Origin: Tigriopus japonicus
Lineage: Eukaryota; Arthropoda; Copepoda; Harpacticoida; Harpacticidae
Reading direction: 5' to 3'
DNA length: 64,000 nt
NCBI GenBank assembly: GCA_010645155.1
Contig: CM021312.1
Location: 7,341,562 to 7,405,561, forward strand
Shown here in pieces: positions 1-12,600 of the stretch (its first letter is position 1; each line of letters opens with the position of its first letter). Under the pieces are notes generated by a model. It did not search any database, was not told the DNA's origin, and saw nothing but the letters and a program-made list of their open reading frames with translations. The position numbers were made by a program, and so were the translations under genes.

Positions 1-462
1 GAGGCTTGTAAGCAGGTTCCTCTGGGTATTGGGGTTCTCCATTGTAACTGACGTCAGCAGTGTAGCCATTGGGGCCTGCATTGTAGCTCACAATTTGAAC
101 ACGTCCATCTGGAAGATTCACTCTGTATTCACCGGCGGTGTTGTAGTCTTCTCGGTATTCATTGTGATAATACACTGATCCATGCTTAGGATCATTTACT
201 CCATATTCATAGTTATAAACTGGGGGTAACGAAGGCTCCTTTTCGAATTTGGGAGAATAGGATGTTAAATGAGGTTGATGATGGGGCTGAGGAAGTTGTT
301 GGTTTCCTTCATGGTGATCTGCTTTGACCCCAATAGCCACAGATGCGACTACAAGAATCTGAAATGATACAATTTTGCCGATTGATGACCAGACACTTTT
401 GACATTTCCACAATAACTGTGCGTTTTTAATTCCACTTTAAAAAACTTACTTTTGATCTCAT
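1..462 (-). CDS. RR-type cuticle protein (chitin-binding), C-terminus beyond window
   Basis: Structural protein of the chitinous exoskeleton, secreted by epidermis. Two exons are read on the minus strand. Exon 1 (462-451) encodes MRSK and ends at a GTAAGT donor. Exon 2 starts at 358 after a TTTCAG acceptor in the same phase and continues ILVVASVAIGVKA, so the intron splits the signal peptide, a common layout in arthropod cuticle genes. After a His/Gln/Pro-rich linker comes the Rebers-Riddiford (Chitin_bind_4) signature: YNYEYGVNDPKHGS, then EYRVNLPDGRVQIVSYNAG and GYTADVSYNGEP. The dipeptide pattern is closer to RR-2 (hard cuticle) than RR-1, but that subclass is inference. The frame is still open at base 1, so the C-terminal region is missing from the window. 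Confidence 0.9.
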
Positions 463-1159
463 TTTTTTCTTTCTTTACTTGTGTCCTCAAACTGATTTAT
501 TGTTCTTCTGCGTTTGGAATTCTAACCGATCACATTTTATACCCAAATTTGTTGAAATGCTCCAGACCTGTCTTTCGGTTCGAAAAATATCCTCCCAAGA
601 TAAGGAACCAGGCACTGATGTGAGGAAGTAAGAGAAACACTTCCGTTGCTTTGACCAACACCCTCCTCTCATGGTTACAGTCACATCTGTTGTTACAGCA
701 CCATTCATGTCACTTTTTCAGCCCACCAACATCCATTCCCAAAAGCCAAGCGACTCTTGCTAGACCCCAAAATTCCCCATACACGTTGAGGATTCATCAA
801 AATTTCAAGAAATCCAATTTAACAAGTATTGGGCCAGGCCAGGAACTATGCCCTGCAACAAGAAAATTGGCCAGTCCACCTTAGCGAAGTTGGACCACTT
901 CTTATTTGGACGTCATTTGGACGCGGAAAAGACGCGAATTTTGGAAAGAAAGAAAGTCCTTTGCACAATTAAACTATGTTTTCTCTTGTTGATTTGTAAA
1001 AAAAGACATCTGGGGGACACAAATAGCCTTTTTCTCCAAATTGGTGTATCGAATAATCATGGTGTATTGAAGTTTAGCTTTTAACATTTGCATTTGTTTG
1101 AAGATGTTAATTTTGTGTGACCAAACCAATTTTAAGTCTTCCCTGAACTAGATGAAGTA
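463..1159. other. Intergenic, no gene seen
   Basis: This is the upstream side of the cuticle gene and should hold its promoter. I see no convincing coding region, RNA gene or TE end. The short open frames lack start context, splice sites and recognisable motifs. Confidence 0.5.
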
Positions 1160-1167
1160 GCCTGATC

Positions 1168-1631
1168 TAGAGCACTATAATAACAGAGTACAGTCATAAA
1201 GTGCGCCATCTAGTGGATTTCATGCGGCAACAGCCCGCCGTTCCCATGATACTCACATTTTTGAAGATTGCGACTGTCATTCATCAGTTTTGGACAAACT
1301 AAAGTGCCTAAAATGTTGATGGCCGAACTCCAAATGATACCTTAGTGTTTTTCTGATGAATTTTGACATATATCATGCTTAAATCACCTTTATAATAGTC
1401 AGATTTCCATGCCATTTTGAGAGGGATTTCACAAACAATTTCAACCAAAAACCACCACAGGTCCATTAACAATACTCAGTCAACATTTGAGGCACTTTAG
1501 TTTGTCCATAACTGATGAATGACCGTTTCAATCTTCAAAAATATGTGTATCATGGGAACGGCGAGCTGTTGCCGCATGAAATCCACTAGATGGCGCAGTT
1601 TATGACTGTACTCTTTTATTATAGTGCTCTA
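1168..1631. mobile_element. hAT-like non-autonomous element with 8-bp TSD
   Basis: The ends are inverted copies beginning TAGAGCACTATAATA, which fits the hAT terminal pattern YARNG. Both sides carry the 8-bp direct repeat GCCTGATC (1160-1167 and 1632-1639), as expected of a hAT target-site duplication. The inverted arms continue inward for well over 100 bases, sharing CGCCATCTAGT and a CGCCGTTCCC-like block. There is no transposase frame inside, so it depends on enzyme supplied elsewhere. It is related in sequence to the longer element at 2940-4048. Confidence 0.85.
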
Positions 1632-1639
1632 GCCTGATC

Positions 1640-2931
1640 AAAAGAAGACGAAATACATGGAAGCCTCTGCTCAAGCATTTAAGTGGCAACTTTTAAAAAA
1701 GGATTTTTTCAAATGTTGATGCGACCAATAAGATAATAACTTGCAAATGTTTTTTGCAGGGCTACCTGATAGTTGTAGATTACATTTTACAATGTAATTA
1801 CCAAAATCTTCCATTTTAATCGAAAATTATCAAAATGGGGGAATACGACAAAAAATGTGGGAAAATTGCTTGCTCTGTAAAATATTTCTGGAAAAAGGCT
1901 AGTTAATTAATCAAAATTAGGAAACAACCCGACATCATACATTACAGTTGCGACAAAAAATATTTAGTGTATCTTTGGGGCAATCACATACTTTTAAATA
2001 GCAATTTACATTATACACAATTACAAAACATTGCAATTTTTTTCATATTACAAAATTGGGGAAGTTTTAAAGGGAATGTAGGGAAAGAGCTTGTTCCCTT
2101 CAAATAGAATAGGAAGACGATGGCAAAACCAAACTATGACAAGTCGAAGAGAGGATTTGTTTCAGTTGCTCTGGTTTTAGTTGTAACAATATGAAATTCA
2201 TTTATCAGCTATTCCAAGCTATGAAGTAAGACTTCCAGATGTTGTGAGTATTGTAAAAGGTCAGCTTCTTTTGTAATTACTGAGAAAAGGGCTAGTAAAA
2301 TTTCCAAATAACCGATTTCGTCACATTATTTTTCTAAATAATTACCAAAGAAACTACATATTGAAATAAAATAACAATCTTTTTTACCAAAATTTGGTGG
2401 CTCTTTCTAGATATTTGACTGGCCTATGATTTTATGCAAACGGTTTTCATCAGCAAACAGCTTCAGACATTTCATGATTCTCTCAAAGAGGTGTAATTTG
2501 TTCAAAATTTCTTAGCCTCTTGGGGCCTTTTGATTTTTGAATTTCTTGACTACGCAATCAAAATTTGCGTCAATTTTATAACAATAAATACAAAACAAAT
2601 AAGAGGAAATGAGAAAACCTTAGTAGAAAGAGGATTCTAATACACATGACCTTTTTAAAAATATGCTAGTTAGACAACGCTGCACATGCTGTTGCTTTAA
2701 AAAATGAAGGGAAATACCGACATAGCGCGTGCAACGCCCTCTAACGTCAGATATCTCGAATTAATTAGCTTAAAGCCACATTTTGACACTGTGAAATCTG
2801 AAAAGAATTAACTATCGGTTCTGAATAAGCTTGAAATTCATTTAATCGTGCTGATGACTCTAGGGCTAGGAATAAAAGTTTATTTTTTGGAGTCAAGTAA
2901 AGTTTCCAGACGTTTTGAAGGTGTAGGGTTA
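1640..2931. other. Intergenic AT-rich stretch
   Basis: The stretch between the two related hAT-like elements is AT-rich with short homopolymer runs. I found no coding region or RNA gene in it. Confidence 0.45.
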
Positions 2932-2939
2932 GCCAGGGA

Positions 2940-4048
2940 TAGAGCTCTATATTAGAAAGAGTACAATCATATCCAACGCCATCTAGTTCATTCTGCTCGC
3001 AACTGCTCGCCGTTCCCAAAAGGATGCACAAGTACCCTCTAAGCTGAACAAATTTTCCAAAATATGAGACCAAGATAGCACCTTTTGAGAAACTAAAGGG
3101 CCTAGAACCTTAATGAAGGGGTCCAAAATGAACTATTAGTGTGTTTCAAATGATTCAAATCTGAATCGCTTGTAGAATTAGGTTTAAAGCTTTAAAAGAC
3201 AGTAAAAGAATGAAAATCTATCCCTTTGGACATATTGATGTAAGAGGTGATGGCAACAATGTGATAGGAAATGAAATTGCAGGGCTGCTGAATTCTCTTC
3301 CCTCTTGTGCTTGGCTGTCATGGTCATTGCTGAGAAAGAGCACAAGGAATTTTCTTCCTCTCTTGACTTCACCCCTGACTGCAATTTAAACTTGCCCACC
3401 TACCCATTAATATGCAAGATCACAGGAGTAGCTAGTGGTGGCCAGCAGGGGAGTCCAGTCAAATGCTTGCTAGCTTCAGATGGCTTGCCCAGCTTGCCCA
3501 CTGGCACTTGTTAAGAAGGGAACTGCAAGGATTGCTGGGCCGGGCCATCTTTATCTCTCTCTCTTGCTCGCTCACTCTTGCTCTCGCTCTCCACACTGAG
3601 CCCAGTGAACAAACAAGGAGGACTTGACTCAAAATTTCAGGGTCGAAAGGTGAAGAAAGGAAAACTCAACATTCTCATCTCTATCAATATTATATCTGAA
3701 ACATTTTTATGGTAGGAGCCCTGATTGCGAACGTTTTCTCTGAAAAGCATCAATCAGAGTGAGGGGTGAGATATTCATTTTTCTCTTGGTCTTTTAGGTT
3801 TTAAACTTAATTTTACAAGTAATTCAGCTTTGAATCATTTGAAACACACTAATAGGTCATTTTGGACCCCTTCATTAAGGTTCTAGGCCCTTTACTTTCT
3901 CAAAAGTTGTTACCTTGTTCTCATATTTTGGAAAAGTTGTTCAGCTTAGAGGGTACTTTTGCATTGTTTTGGGAACGGCGAGCAGTTGCGAGCCAAATCA
4001 ACTAGATGGCGTTGGCAATGATTGTACTCTTTCTAATATAGAGCTCTA
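2940..4048. mobile_element. hAT-like element, second member of the family at 1168
   Basis: The ends are TAGAGCTCTATATTAG in inverted orientation, with long arms covering 2940-3170 and 3820-4048. The flanking 8-mers GCCAGGGA (2932-2939) and GTCAGGGA (4049-4056) differ at one base, so this is an aged target duplication. The arms share AGAGTACA-TCAT, CGCCATCTAGT and the CGCCGTTCCC block with the 464-bp element at 1168-1631. The 600-bp centre includes a CT/CTCG-rich run near 3555-3595 and short open frames without recognisable motifs. No transposase is visible. Confidence 0.8.
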
Positions 4049-4056
4049 GTCAGGGA

Positions 4057-4892
4057 TAACCAATATAATAGTAAAAATACAGGGGTTCCTGGGTTAGCTT
4101 ATAGCTAACGCAAGCAAAGAGAGGACAAGCTGTTTTCAACCCTTTAGATTTTCTGCTCAAGAGCAAAATAACCTTTTTCTCTTTGCTCTACTGATGACTC
4201 ATCAGTGATGAGTCTCGAAGTTGTACTAGTTCTAATTCAACTATATTTTTCTCTGACTGGTCGCTGGCAAATGCAACCATGTTTGCCGTGATCCTCGCTT
4301 TATCCATAAAAACCAACAAGTGTCAAGGGGCAAGGAGACCAGACGTTGGTCAATCTTTGGTCAGTCGTTCTCCAAACCAGTTCCATTTGTACTTGTAGTT
4401 TTCAGGGTCTTCATGTTAACCCACTTGGTCGTATTTCTTTGCCCTAAATGGGATACTGAGCGATCATTTAAGAAGTGACAAATCCAAATAATTCGTTAAT
4501 TTTCGATCTAATCAATGCCTTTTATATGTTTGGGGATGAGGAAGTGACACTAGAAGAACAAGTTGCGTATACTTGAAATTCGTCGAAATCTATAAAACCA
4601 TTTTTCAAACTCGATGTAAAAAACTCCGAGTGTATCCTTCGAGAAAATAACTCAAAACCACACGAAAACCACCTTTTTTGTTTTCGGTTGGGTAGGCTTT
4701 ACCAAAACATTTTTGAGGCCATAACTTAGGCCAAAAGCTTTTGCATATTCTGCGAAGAAAACGGACTGGTATTTTTTCAAATATCTTCTAAGATCAAAAT
4801 TGCTAACAACACCAAAACAAGACACGTAAAACTGGGAACAAGTACAAAAGGCATATTTTATTGAGTGTATTGACATACATACTCAAGGCATA
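4057..4892. other. Intergenic, no gene seen
   Basis: Lies between the hAT-like element and the mariner derivative. It holds a few short open frames, none with family features or plausible splice signals. Confidence 0.4.
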
Positions 4893-4894
4893 TA

Positions 4895-5816
4895 CAGGGT
4901 GAGGACATTGAAACGATACACTTTTATAAAAAGCAGCTGTACTAAAACTAAAGATTTAAATTTCCCGCCTTTTTTGGAAGTAGTTGTTTGCTACCTCTTC
5001 TGCTCTAAAATAAAATATCACTTAAAAATACATTAAAATGGTCGCCCATGAAGGGATTCGCCGCCTCATCCTCGAAAAATTGCAGGCGGGGGAAACCCCG
5101 ACCTCGATTTCTAAACAATTAAATTGTACAAGAGCAAAAGTTTATCGACTTAAAACTCTTTTTGAAGCCTTTGGCGATGTCAAGGCTCGTCATGGTGGTG
5201 GCCGAAGCCGGACCAAACGGACGAAGCCCACCATAGCCGCTGTGCAAGCCAGAATAAAAAGAAATCTTTGTCGCACAAGATCCTTGGCCAGGGACTTTAA
5301 AATGGACCCCAAAACTATGAGAAATCTCCTTTCAAAGGATTTAAAAATGAAAAATAGAGCTGTTGTGCCACGTCATTTTATTTCTTCTAAGCAAAAGGAG
5401 TTGAGAGTTACAAGATCTCGTCGTATTTTGAGCTGGCTAAAATCAAATTCTGGGTTAGTGACGGCTTTTAGTGATGAAAAACTTTTTTATGTAGATCCGG
5501 CACATAATTGTAGAAATGATCGATATTTGGCATCTGGACCTGTGGAGGATGTGCCGGAGAACATCCGGATTGCCCAAAAAACCAAAAATCCGGCCAAAGT
5601 TATGGTATTAGGCGTTTTGGCCTCGGATGGGCGGATCTGTCCTCCGATATTTATAGATTCTGGCCTCAAAATCATCGCTGCCGTTTACCTGGATCTTTTG
5701 AAATTAAAAGAACTTCCGTGGCTTAAAAAGGAGTATCCAGAGGGGAATTACTGCTTCCAACAATGTTTGTTATTTAAAATTTAATGAAAGTGTATCGTTT
5801 CAATGCCCTCACCATG
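4895..5816 (+). mobile_element. Tc1/mariner element, internally deleted, TIRs present
   Basis: The left end CAGGGTGAGGACATTG and the right end (reverse complement CATGGTGAGGGCATTG) form terminal inverted repeats that continue through GAAACGATACACTTT. TA dinucleotides flank both ends, the target duplication of Tc1/mariner elements. At about 920 bp the element is shorter than a usual 1.3 kb autonomous mariner. The missing part lies between the second half of the transposase and the right TIR, which fits an internal deletion. Confidence 0.85.
5038..5784 (+). pseudogene. Truncated mariner-type transposase
   Basis: A 248-codon frame starts 140 bases inside the left TIR. Residues 1-50 form a helix-turn-helix of the mariner DNA-binding type (ISKQLNCTRAKVYRL), followed by a basic GGGRSRTKRTKP linker and a second helical region. 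The first catalytic aspartate is in FSDEKLF, followed by the MVLGVLASDG strand. The protein runs through KEYPEGNYCFQQ, where the next block should be the DGAPxHT motif, and instead ends in an unrelated CLLFKI tail. The second and third catalytic aspartates are therefore absent. It could still bind TIR DNA but should not cut it. Confidence 0.85.
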
Positions 5817-5818
5817 TA

Positions 5819-6687
5819 TATGCAACATCAGCATTCGGGAGGTTGTTCCTAAAATTCCTCGGTTAGGAATTTAACTTCTTTCTCGTTAGATAACATAACT
5901 CATATAACAGACATGAAATAGCAAAATGAAGGAAACGTTACCACAATGAAGATGAAACGTGAATGAGTCTTTATTGTTCCAATCAAGTGCTCGATTCAAG
6001 TAATACAAGGTTGCGTGACGCGACTATATTGCATTTATATTGTTAGCTTGCTTGTTGAGGAGCCATCAGGAACAAGAGGAACCATCACAAAATAATTGTT
6101 TGAAAGAAGATAGAACGATAATTATGGATAAAAAAAAACACTGTCATGCGTTCGTTATTTCAGAATCAGATATGGTGTGCTCTCCTCCATCATTCCTCAA
6201 AAACATAGTTGTGCAAATCGTAGGTAATTTAGATTTCCAAATCGTTATAGTAATTTTTTGAATGCTTCTGACTTTACATACTTGTCAACAAACACTTCGG
6301 GACCAATAGAATGTTTGTCGATACGTTTGAAAAAAATTAAATTATTTTGCTCTTTCTTAGATTTAATTGAGCAATTGCAGTCATTATTTTGACAAAATGG
6401 AATATTTTGTGGGTATAATTTGAAAAAATTGAGTATTAATGGGTATCGTTTTGACAAAATTGGAAAATCTTCTGTTTTCCGACAACTAAGAATTGCTATT
6501 GCAAAGTTTGGTGTTTTTGAGTGTCTTTTTTGAGGCCTTAAGTGCGACAAAACTTGACTTGGAAATTTTAATGTTGGATGAATCTCTGCAACACTGATGT
6601 TCATGTTCAATCTACTCTTGAGTCTAGATTTAAACCATGAGTCCATGGAACGAATACTCTGACCCCAATGTTCCCTTGACCCTCTCA
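5819..6687. other. Intergenic / 3' flank of the methyltransferase-like gene
   Basis: This stretch lies downstream of the minus-strand stop codon at 6690-6688. The minus-strand open frame over 6245-6691 is the expected 3' UTR read in another frame. I see no independent gene. Confidence 0.4.
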
Positions 6688-9600
6688 TCATCTTCTTGGG
6701 TGTATCTTGGGCATTCCAGACTGATAAATTTGATCATCACATATATCAGATTTTCGGAAGACAATTTCGAAGAATTGATAAAACCCTTTCGTGCTCATCG
6801 TGGTGCAATAGTTAGGGTCGTACGAAATTATTCGGAATCCAATTCGGTAGAGATCTTGGATGATGGCCCAATACTGACTTGCATGTGTCTCAACGTGATG
6901 GAATTCAAGACTCAATTGTTTGGTGTTGTTCAGTGCCCCGCTAAAATGAATTTAAAGGTAATTTTGTTATGCAATGCTTTGATTTAAAGTTATTTTCTTG
7001 AAAATATCTCTATCCTTTCAGATGCGGTATGATTACTCAAAGCCCCACACAATATCTTTTTGGTACGTACATGGAGGTCAATAAAATCATGCACACAAAT
7101 TTTGAACCCTCTTTTGTCACCTTTTTGAGAGTGTAAAATTGACAATTCTTCAGATTTAAAGGCTTTCCCTACGAGTTAAAATATCCCTTATCGTTAATCC
7201 TAGAACGTTATCCCTTCAATACTTTTCATATGAAACTGAAGTTTTTCAGGAATTCGTTTTTGCGAACCACGTTGCATTTTTTGTTTATTTTTCAGTCCCT
7301 TCCGACAAATTGGAAAGTTGAACTCTAAGACCGAAACCCTTAAATTTAGTAGACACTTCTCTATAATAAGATTTTTGTGCATTTTAAGTTGTCATTCAAA
7401 AAGACAAAAAGACAGAATTTACCTTCGAATCCAAACAGGAAGAGCCGGGGTTTCGGCTCCTTCAATGTCAGCCTAAAAAAGAAAATGATTCGTGAGAATT
7501 TCTTATTGTGTGATAATTAAAAACGTTTGTTAGCCGATTTTTCTTTTTGTTTGCCGTTTTAAATTCCCCTCTCTTCTTGATAAAAAAATTGACCATGAAT
7601 ACAAAAAAGGAGTTGAAGTACATGCCAGGTGATTCATAGTTAGAAACGGAACAGGAAACCATGTCCGGAAATGGGAAATGGTTGATCTCACAAAAATGTA
7701 TGAAGCCCAAAAAGATGCGACAGATAACAATTCTTGTGATACATAAGGTTTTATTCCCTTTATGTCGCCTTGTTTTCGACTTTAGCAAAATTTCGAACGG
7801 AGAGAAGATGGTCGGAGCCATAAACCATCTTATTTCGGAAATGGCCCCTCACGGAAAAAAACGTCATCGCTTAAATATTGAACTTGGATGAAATTGCTTT
7901 TTTTGACTCTTCAGTTCAAGTGTTATGCAAATCAAGATCAATAATGGCTAGGTTCATATATGGTTTCGATCACGATTTATAGACGGTATAATTAATCAAT
8001 TAGGTAAGTAAGTGAGTAAGTACTGTATTTCAATTAGGTGTTCCTTTGCTTTTGAAACACCCGGTGAGGCTAAGAATAACTTAAAACAAGTCTTTGGCGG
8101 ATCTTTGATTACAGGTTTAGACAGAAATTGATACCAGCAAAATACTTGTAGTTTGGAGGACAATTTTCCCGAATACTTGACCAAAAGTTGCCCAAACAAC
8201 ACTAAATTTTCTAAAGATTCTAATAATTGATTTAATATATCAAACTAAAATGTTGTTGGCTCTCTCAATTTGGCATTTTTGATAATCATGTACAAGCTTA
8301 TTCAAGCAAATAAGACCGTACAGTGTCACTCAACGTTATCTCTCTGGTGCTTCTTGGACATACTTTGGGGAATAAACTTTGGAAAATTAGGATTATTCAG
8401 GCAATTTTCAATCTAATAATCATGAAAAATATCCTCCAAAAACAAAGTATTTTACATCTTTTGATATATATGATCTAGCGCCCGCCAAAAATAAGGTCAA
8501 TATTGTAGGTCTCACCTTGAGATAGGTAATGGACTTATTTTCGTGTCCATTTTCTTTAAGTAGGTCCATAAGTTGTTTTCCACCTGTGGAACCGATTTGT
8601 GCCATTTTGAAATGTAATCGAGGGTTCCTATTGGCTTTCATAACATCTGTGTTCTTGATGTCGTAACCATGTACCTCACAACCTAAAAAGAATAGGCTAT
8701 TAATCTTTTAACAATCAAAAAATATCAAAACACAAAAACTCTTACCCATTGTAGCAATGGATTCTTCAAAGGAAATTTGGTTGGCAATCCCAAAAGAATA
8801 AACCAAGCAATCTGTGGGGTCAATATCGTCCAAACAAACGTATTTGTGCCCGTCGTAGCATTTGGAAAGCCAAAGACCATGGCCTAAAAAGAAACCGAGG
8901 TGAAAAATTAACTGAAAATAGAGAGCTTAGGACAACAGTACAAAATCCTTTCCACAAAAAATCACATATTTTTGAGCATTGGGAATTTTGTTTTGAATAA
9001 TTATTCAAGTAAGAGAAAAAGGAAAAAAGTGCTCACCCCCATTTCGGTTTAAAGAGAGCTTTTTCTAGGTCTTTTCATGAATTGGTGATCAACAAACCTA
9101 CGTAGCCATCACAACATCCAGATTCCATGTTGTGATTTTTATTGGCCAAAAACGCGTACATTTAGGCGCATACAACGGAAGAACGTAGGACAACTAAGGA
9201 AGATTGCACTTTGGCGTCTACATTCTGAGAACATTATAACAATCATGCCTTGGAGATTCAAAGATTCATAAGTCAAGCTTGAATCATGCCAACTACATGA
9301 AATCGGTGTAATTTTCTTCGGGAGAGAGGGAGGACACTAACAACTCACATCTGCTTAGGTTTGAAGATTCTAATTTTTTCAAAATTTTAACAATAAGCTG
9401 GCCATTTCTTCACTTCAAACAAGATTTGAAAATTTCTAGCAATCATCAAACAAATGTCCGGTGAGGCAGGGGTAGGCAACCGGGGGCCGCGGCCCACATG
9501 TAGGCCCAAGAGTAGTCTTTGTTGTGCTCAGGAGCTATGGGGAAGGTCCAAAATATTGGGCTCGCAAGACATCCATATTAGCGTACTCGTGCGCCCAAAC

Positions 9601-12600
9601 CTCTTCAATAGTTAATTTGTGGGCCCTGAACCTACCAACGTCTGTTTGATAGGCCCCTGACAACATGTAAACAAATTTGGTGGGCCTTGACCCAAAAGTG
9701 GTTTCCGGCCCCTGCCCTAATCTTTTGTTTTTTTAAATCTATTTTTGAAGGAGTTATACATGTCATTGTTACAACCAAGTCATGTTATCCCTTATTTCAT
9801 GATTGTTAACCTCTGGATTTTATGTAATTTTGTTAATATGTTAATATGGCGTATTTATATGTTAATTGTGCTTAATCTTTGATTCGCGACAAGAATAGAG
9901 CAATTTTGAAAATCAGGAACGTTAATCATTCAATCTGCCATTAAAAATTTGTCTTTTGAACATAAGATTTTGTATTGAGCTCATGAGGGAACCAAAAATC
10001 TGACTAGGTGACTTTGAAAGCAAGATATTTGAAAAACAATAATTCAAAGGACAATATGAAATTGGATCTTTTAGCGTACTTAGATGAGGTAGATGGCGCG
10101 CAATGGATTTCCACAAAAACTTTCGTTTGGAAAAAAGGAGTTTAAAATGAATATCCTCCAATGAAAAAGTTTAACCAAAGGTTACAAAAATCGTCACCAG
10201 ATGGAGGCAAAATATTTTGTTTTCAGAGCTATCCTCAACTTAAACTCGTCGCCAATATTGCAGGTTTCATCTTAAAGTTGATTTTTCTACGTTGTTTGTT
10301 TGTTTGTTTGTGGTGGAGTCAGAACGCAGCTTCACAGCTGTGATCTGATAGAGACTGTCCAATTTTTCTACGTATTTCGAGTCTTTAAGAGCTCAGCAAC
10401 GAAATCATAATGATCAAAAAACATGCTGAGTAATTACAAATCAAGGCCAAAGTTTTGACAGAAGCACCCACAACCATTTCAACCTGAAGATGGCGCTGAT
10501 TGTCATTTTTTCTCTTTGATTGAAGCTCAACGTTGCTTCCGAACGAGGGCGTGTAGTTCATGTTGAGAAAAAGAGAGGGCACCCAATCAGAATATTTGAC
10601 AGCCATCTACCCAAGGTGACAAGGTGGGTAGGTGACAAAAAAAAGCCAGTTTTCTTTAGAATGGTCCACACGTTCAAACGTTTTTAGAACTAATCTCTAA
10701 CTGATCTAAGTGCTGAAAAGTATCTCTACAAGGTCCATTTGATATTTTTCACTTCGAAGCATCCGAGGCCCAAAATCACCTAAATGCTTAATTTCATCAC
10801 CAAAATATTAGCTTTTCCCCTTAAAAACGACGTTTATGGTGTAATGACTACTTGATGTGCCTTTGCCTAAAACCGAACATATATCCGTCTTGAAAGCTTT
10901 CGCCAAAACCCGCATTTTCTCTCTGTCAATATCATGGCATTTGTCTCGGAAAATCGTCACTTGCTTATGTGAAGTAGAGACTCTAATGTGAAGTAATACT
11001 GAGTTTCTTGCTTCACATCCCGCATGTGGCGGTGTTAAAGGCGTTTTTGTTTTACAGTTATTGATTTGAATCACGAGTGGATGATTTAGTCTGAGAACTA
11101 TGCATGAATAACTCTGATAAACTACTGGGCGAAAAGCTGCAAAATATGTGAGGAGTACTTTATTTGAAACATATTTTTGTACCCTTTCCATCTGCCAAAA
11201 CGACAATCCTTGCCGAAAAGTTGAGGTCGGAATAGGAGTTAAAAAGAAGAAAAATAAAGTTTTTAAACTAACATTATGAGGAAAACTTTTTTGACATAAA
11301 ATGAACATATCAAGAAGTTTTACACTGCGTATTTTTGTATTCAGGCCAAAATCTACTTCTGTCATTTCTGTCGGAAACATTTTGCTCTCGACTTTCAGTT
11401 CAAAAGTTTTTGGACTCGTTTTTTCCACAAAAAATGTGAAAAAATCAATCCTTCTTTGGTGGGATATAAATTTCAAAAAGGTGGTAGGACAGAAAGGCGC
11501 GTAAATTATTTTTTTCTCCTTAGAGCATCAAGAAAACGCGGGAAAACTTGAAAAATAAAAATCCCAAGAAAGGTTTTCGGGCCCAAACAGCCAAAAAAAA
11601 AAGGATTTCTTTATTTTTTACTTTTAAATAAACACTTTTTAGCCTTACTCTACCGAAAGGACATTAAGTTTATGTTTTTTGGCCTAATCGTCAAGAAGCT
11701 CTCGATTACCCCTCCGGGAAAACTTGCATGAAGAGTCAAATTTGACACAATCAAGAACCACTGAATTTCACTGGACTGAGAGGCTAATGAAAAGAATCAT
11801 GATCTCTCTCATGTAAGGACAAAGCAATCACGTTCTTCTGCAAATGAGACCTTCTCTTGGTTGACTTAAATTTGTCTTTCAATTTTCAGCTCAATCGAAC
11901 GTCGGAGACAAAAGTTATGCTCTCTCAAAGTTCAATGCAAATCCTACCGAGAATGAATGAACTTGCCCTTTTCGGGTAATCGTTTTACCACATAAGGGCG
12001 AACTCATTCATTCTATGCTCTCTGGAGTACATAAGTTTGAGAAGGCATTACTTTTCACTCCGTCGTTCGATTGAGCTGAAAACTGAAATACGTCGTTTAC
12101 TGAATACAAGCAAGGTCTGGTTTGCAGCAGAACGCAATTGAGTTAATCCTTTTGGAAATCATAATTATCACCGTTAGCCCCCACTCCAGCAATTCAGTGC
12201 TTCTTGACACAATGAATGCATCATAACAAATTATGCGGTATTATTGTGGCCCTCCTTCTTTGGCTCAGTAAACTTTCTATCAGCCTTCTAATTGTTTGAA
12301 ATATCTAGCAAGGACAAAGCAAAACTTGATTAACTACCGGCTTTCTCTTCATAATATCTGTTTCGTGCAAGTCCCTTGAAATTGTGATATTGATATTGTT
12401 TCATCAACATATTCCGAACCCAGAAGGGGCCCCATTACTTCATTACAATAATTGTATAAAATATATTCAATGAGACAATTCTCGCAATAAACATTATTAT
12501 TAGTATTATATCGTGTTAGGGTCTTACAGGCTTCTTTCAAGTTTAGGATCAGATCCTTAACTATATAAAAATAAAAGTGCTTTCTCAGTGCAACGTGTAA

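Noticed and set aside
6245..6691. 148-codon minus-strand frame just after the methyltransferase stop
   Set aside because: Overlaps the end of that gene in another frame and shows no motifs; most likely 3' UTR.
10808..11476. 222-codon open frame on the minus strand in the methyltransferase intron
   Set aside because: No recognisable motif, AT-driven composition with Phe/Lys runs, no splice or start context; probably chance.
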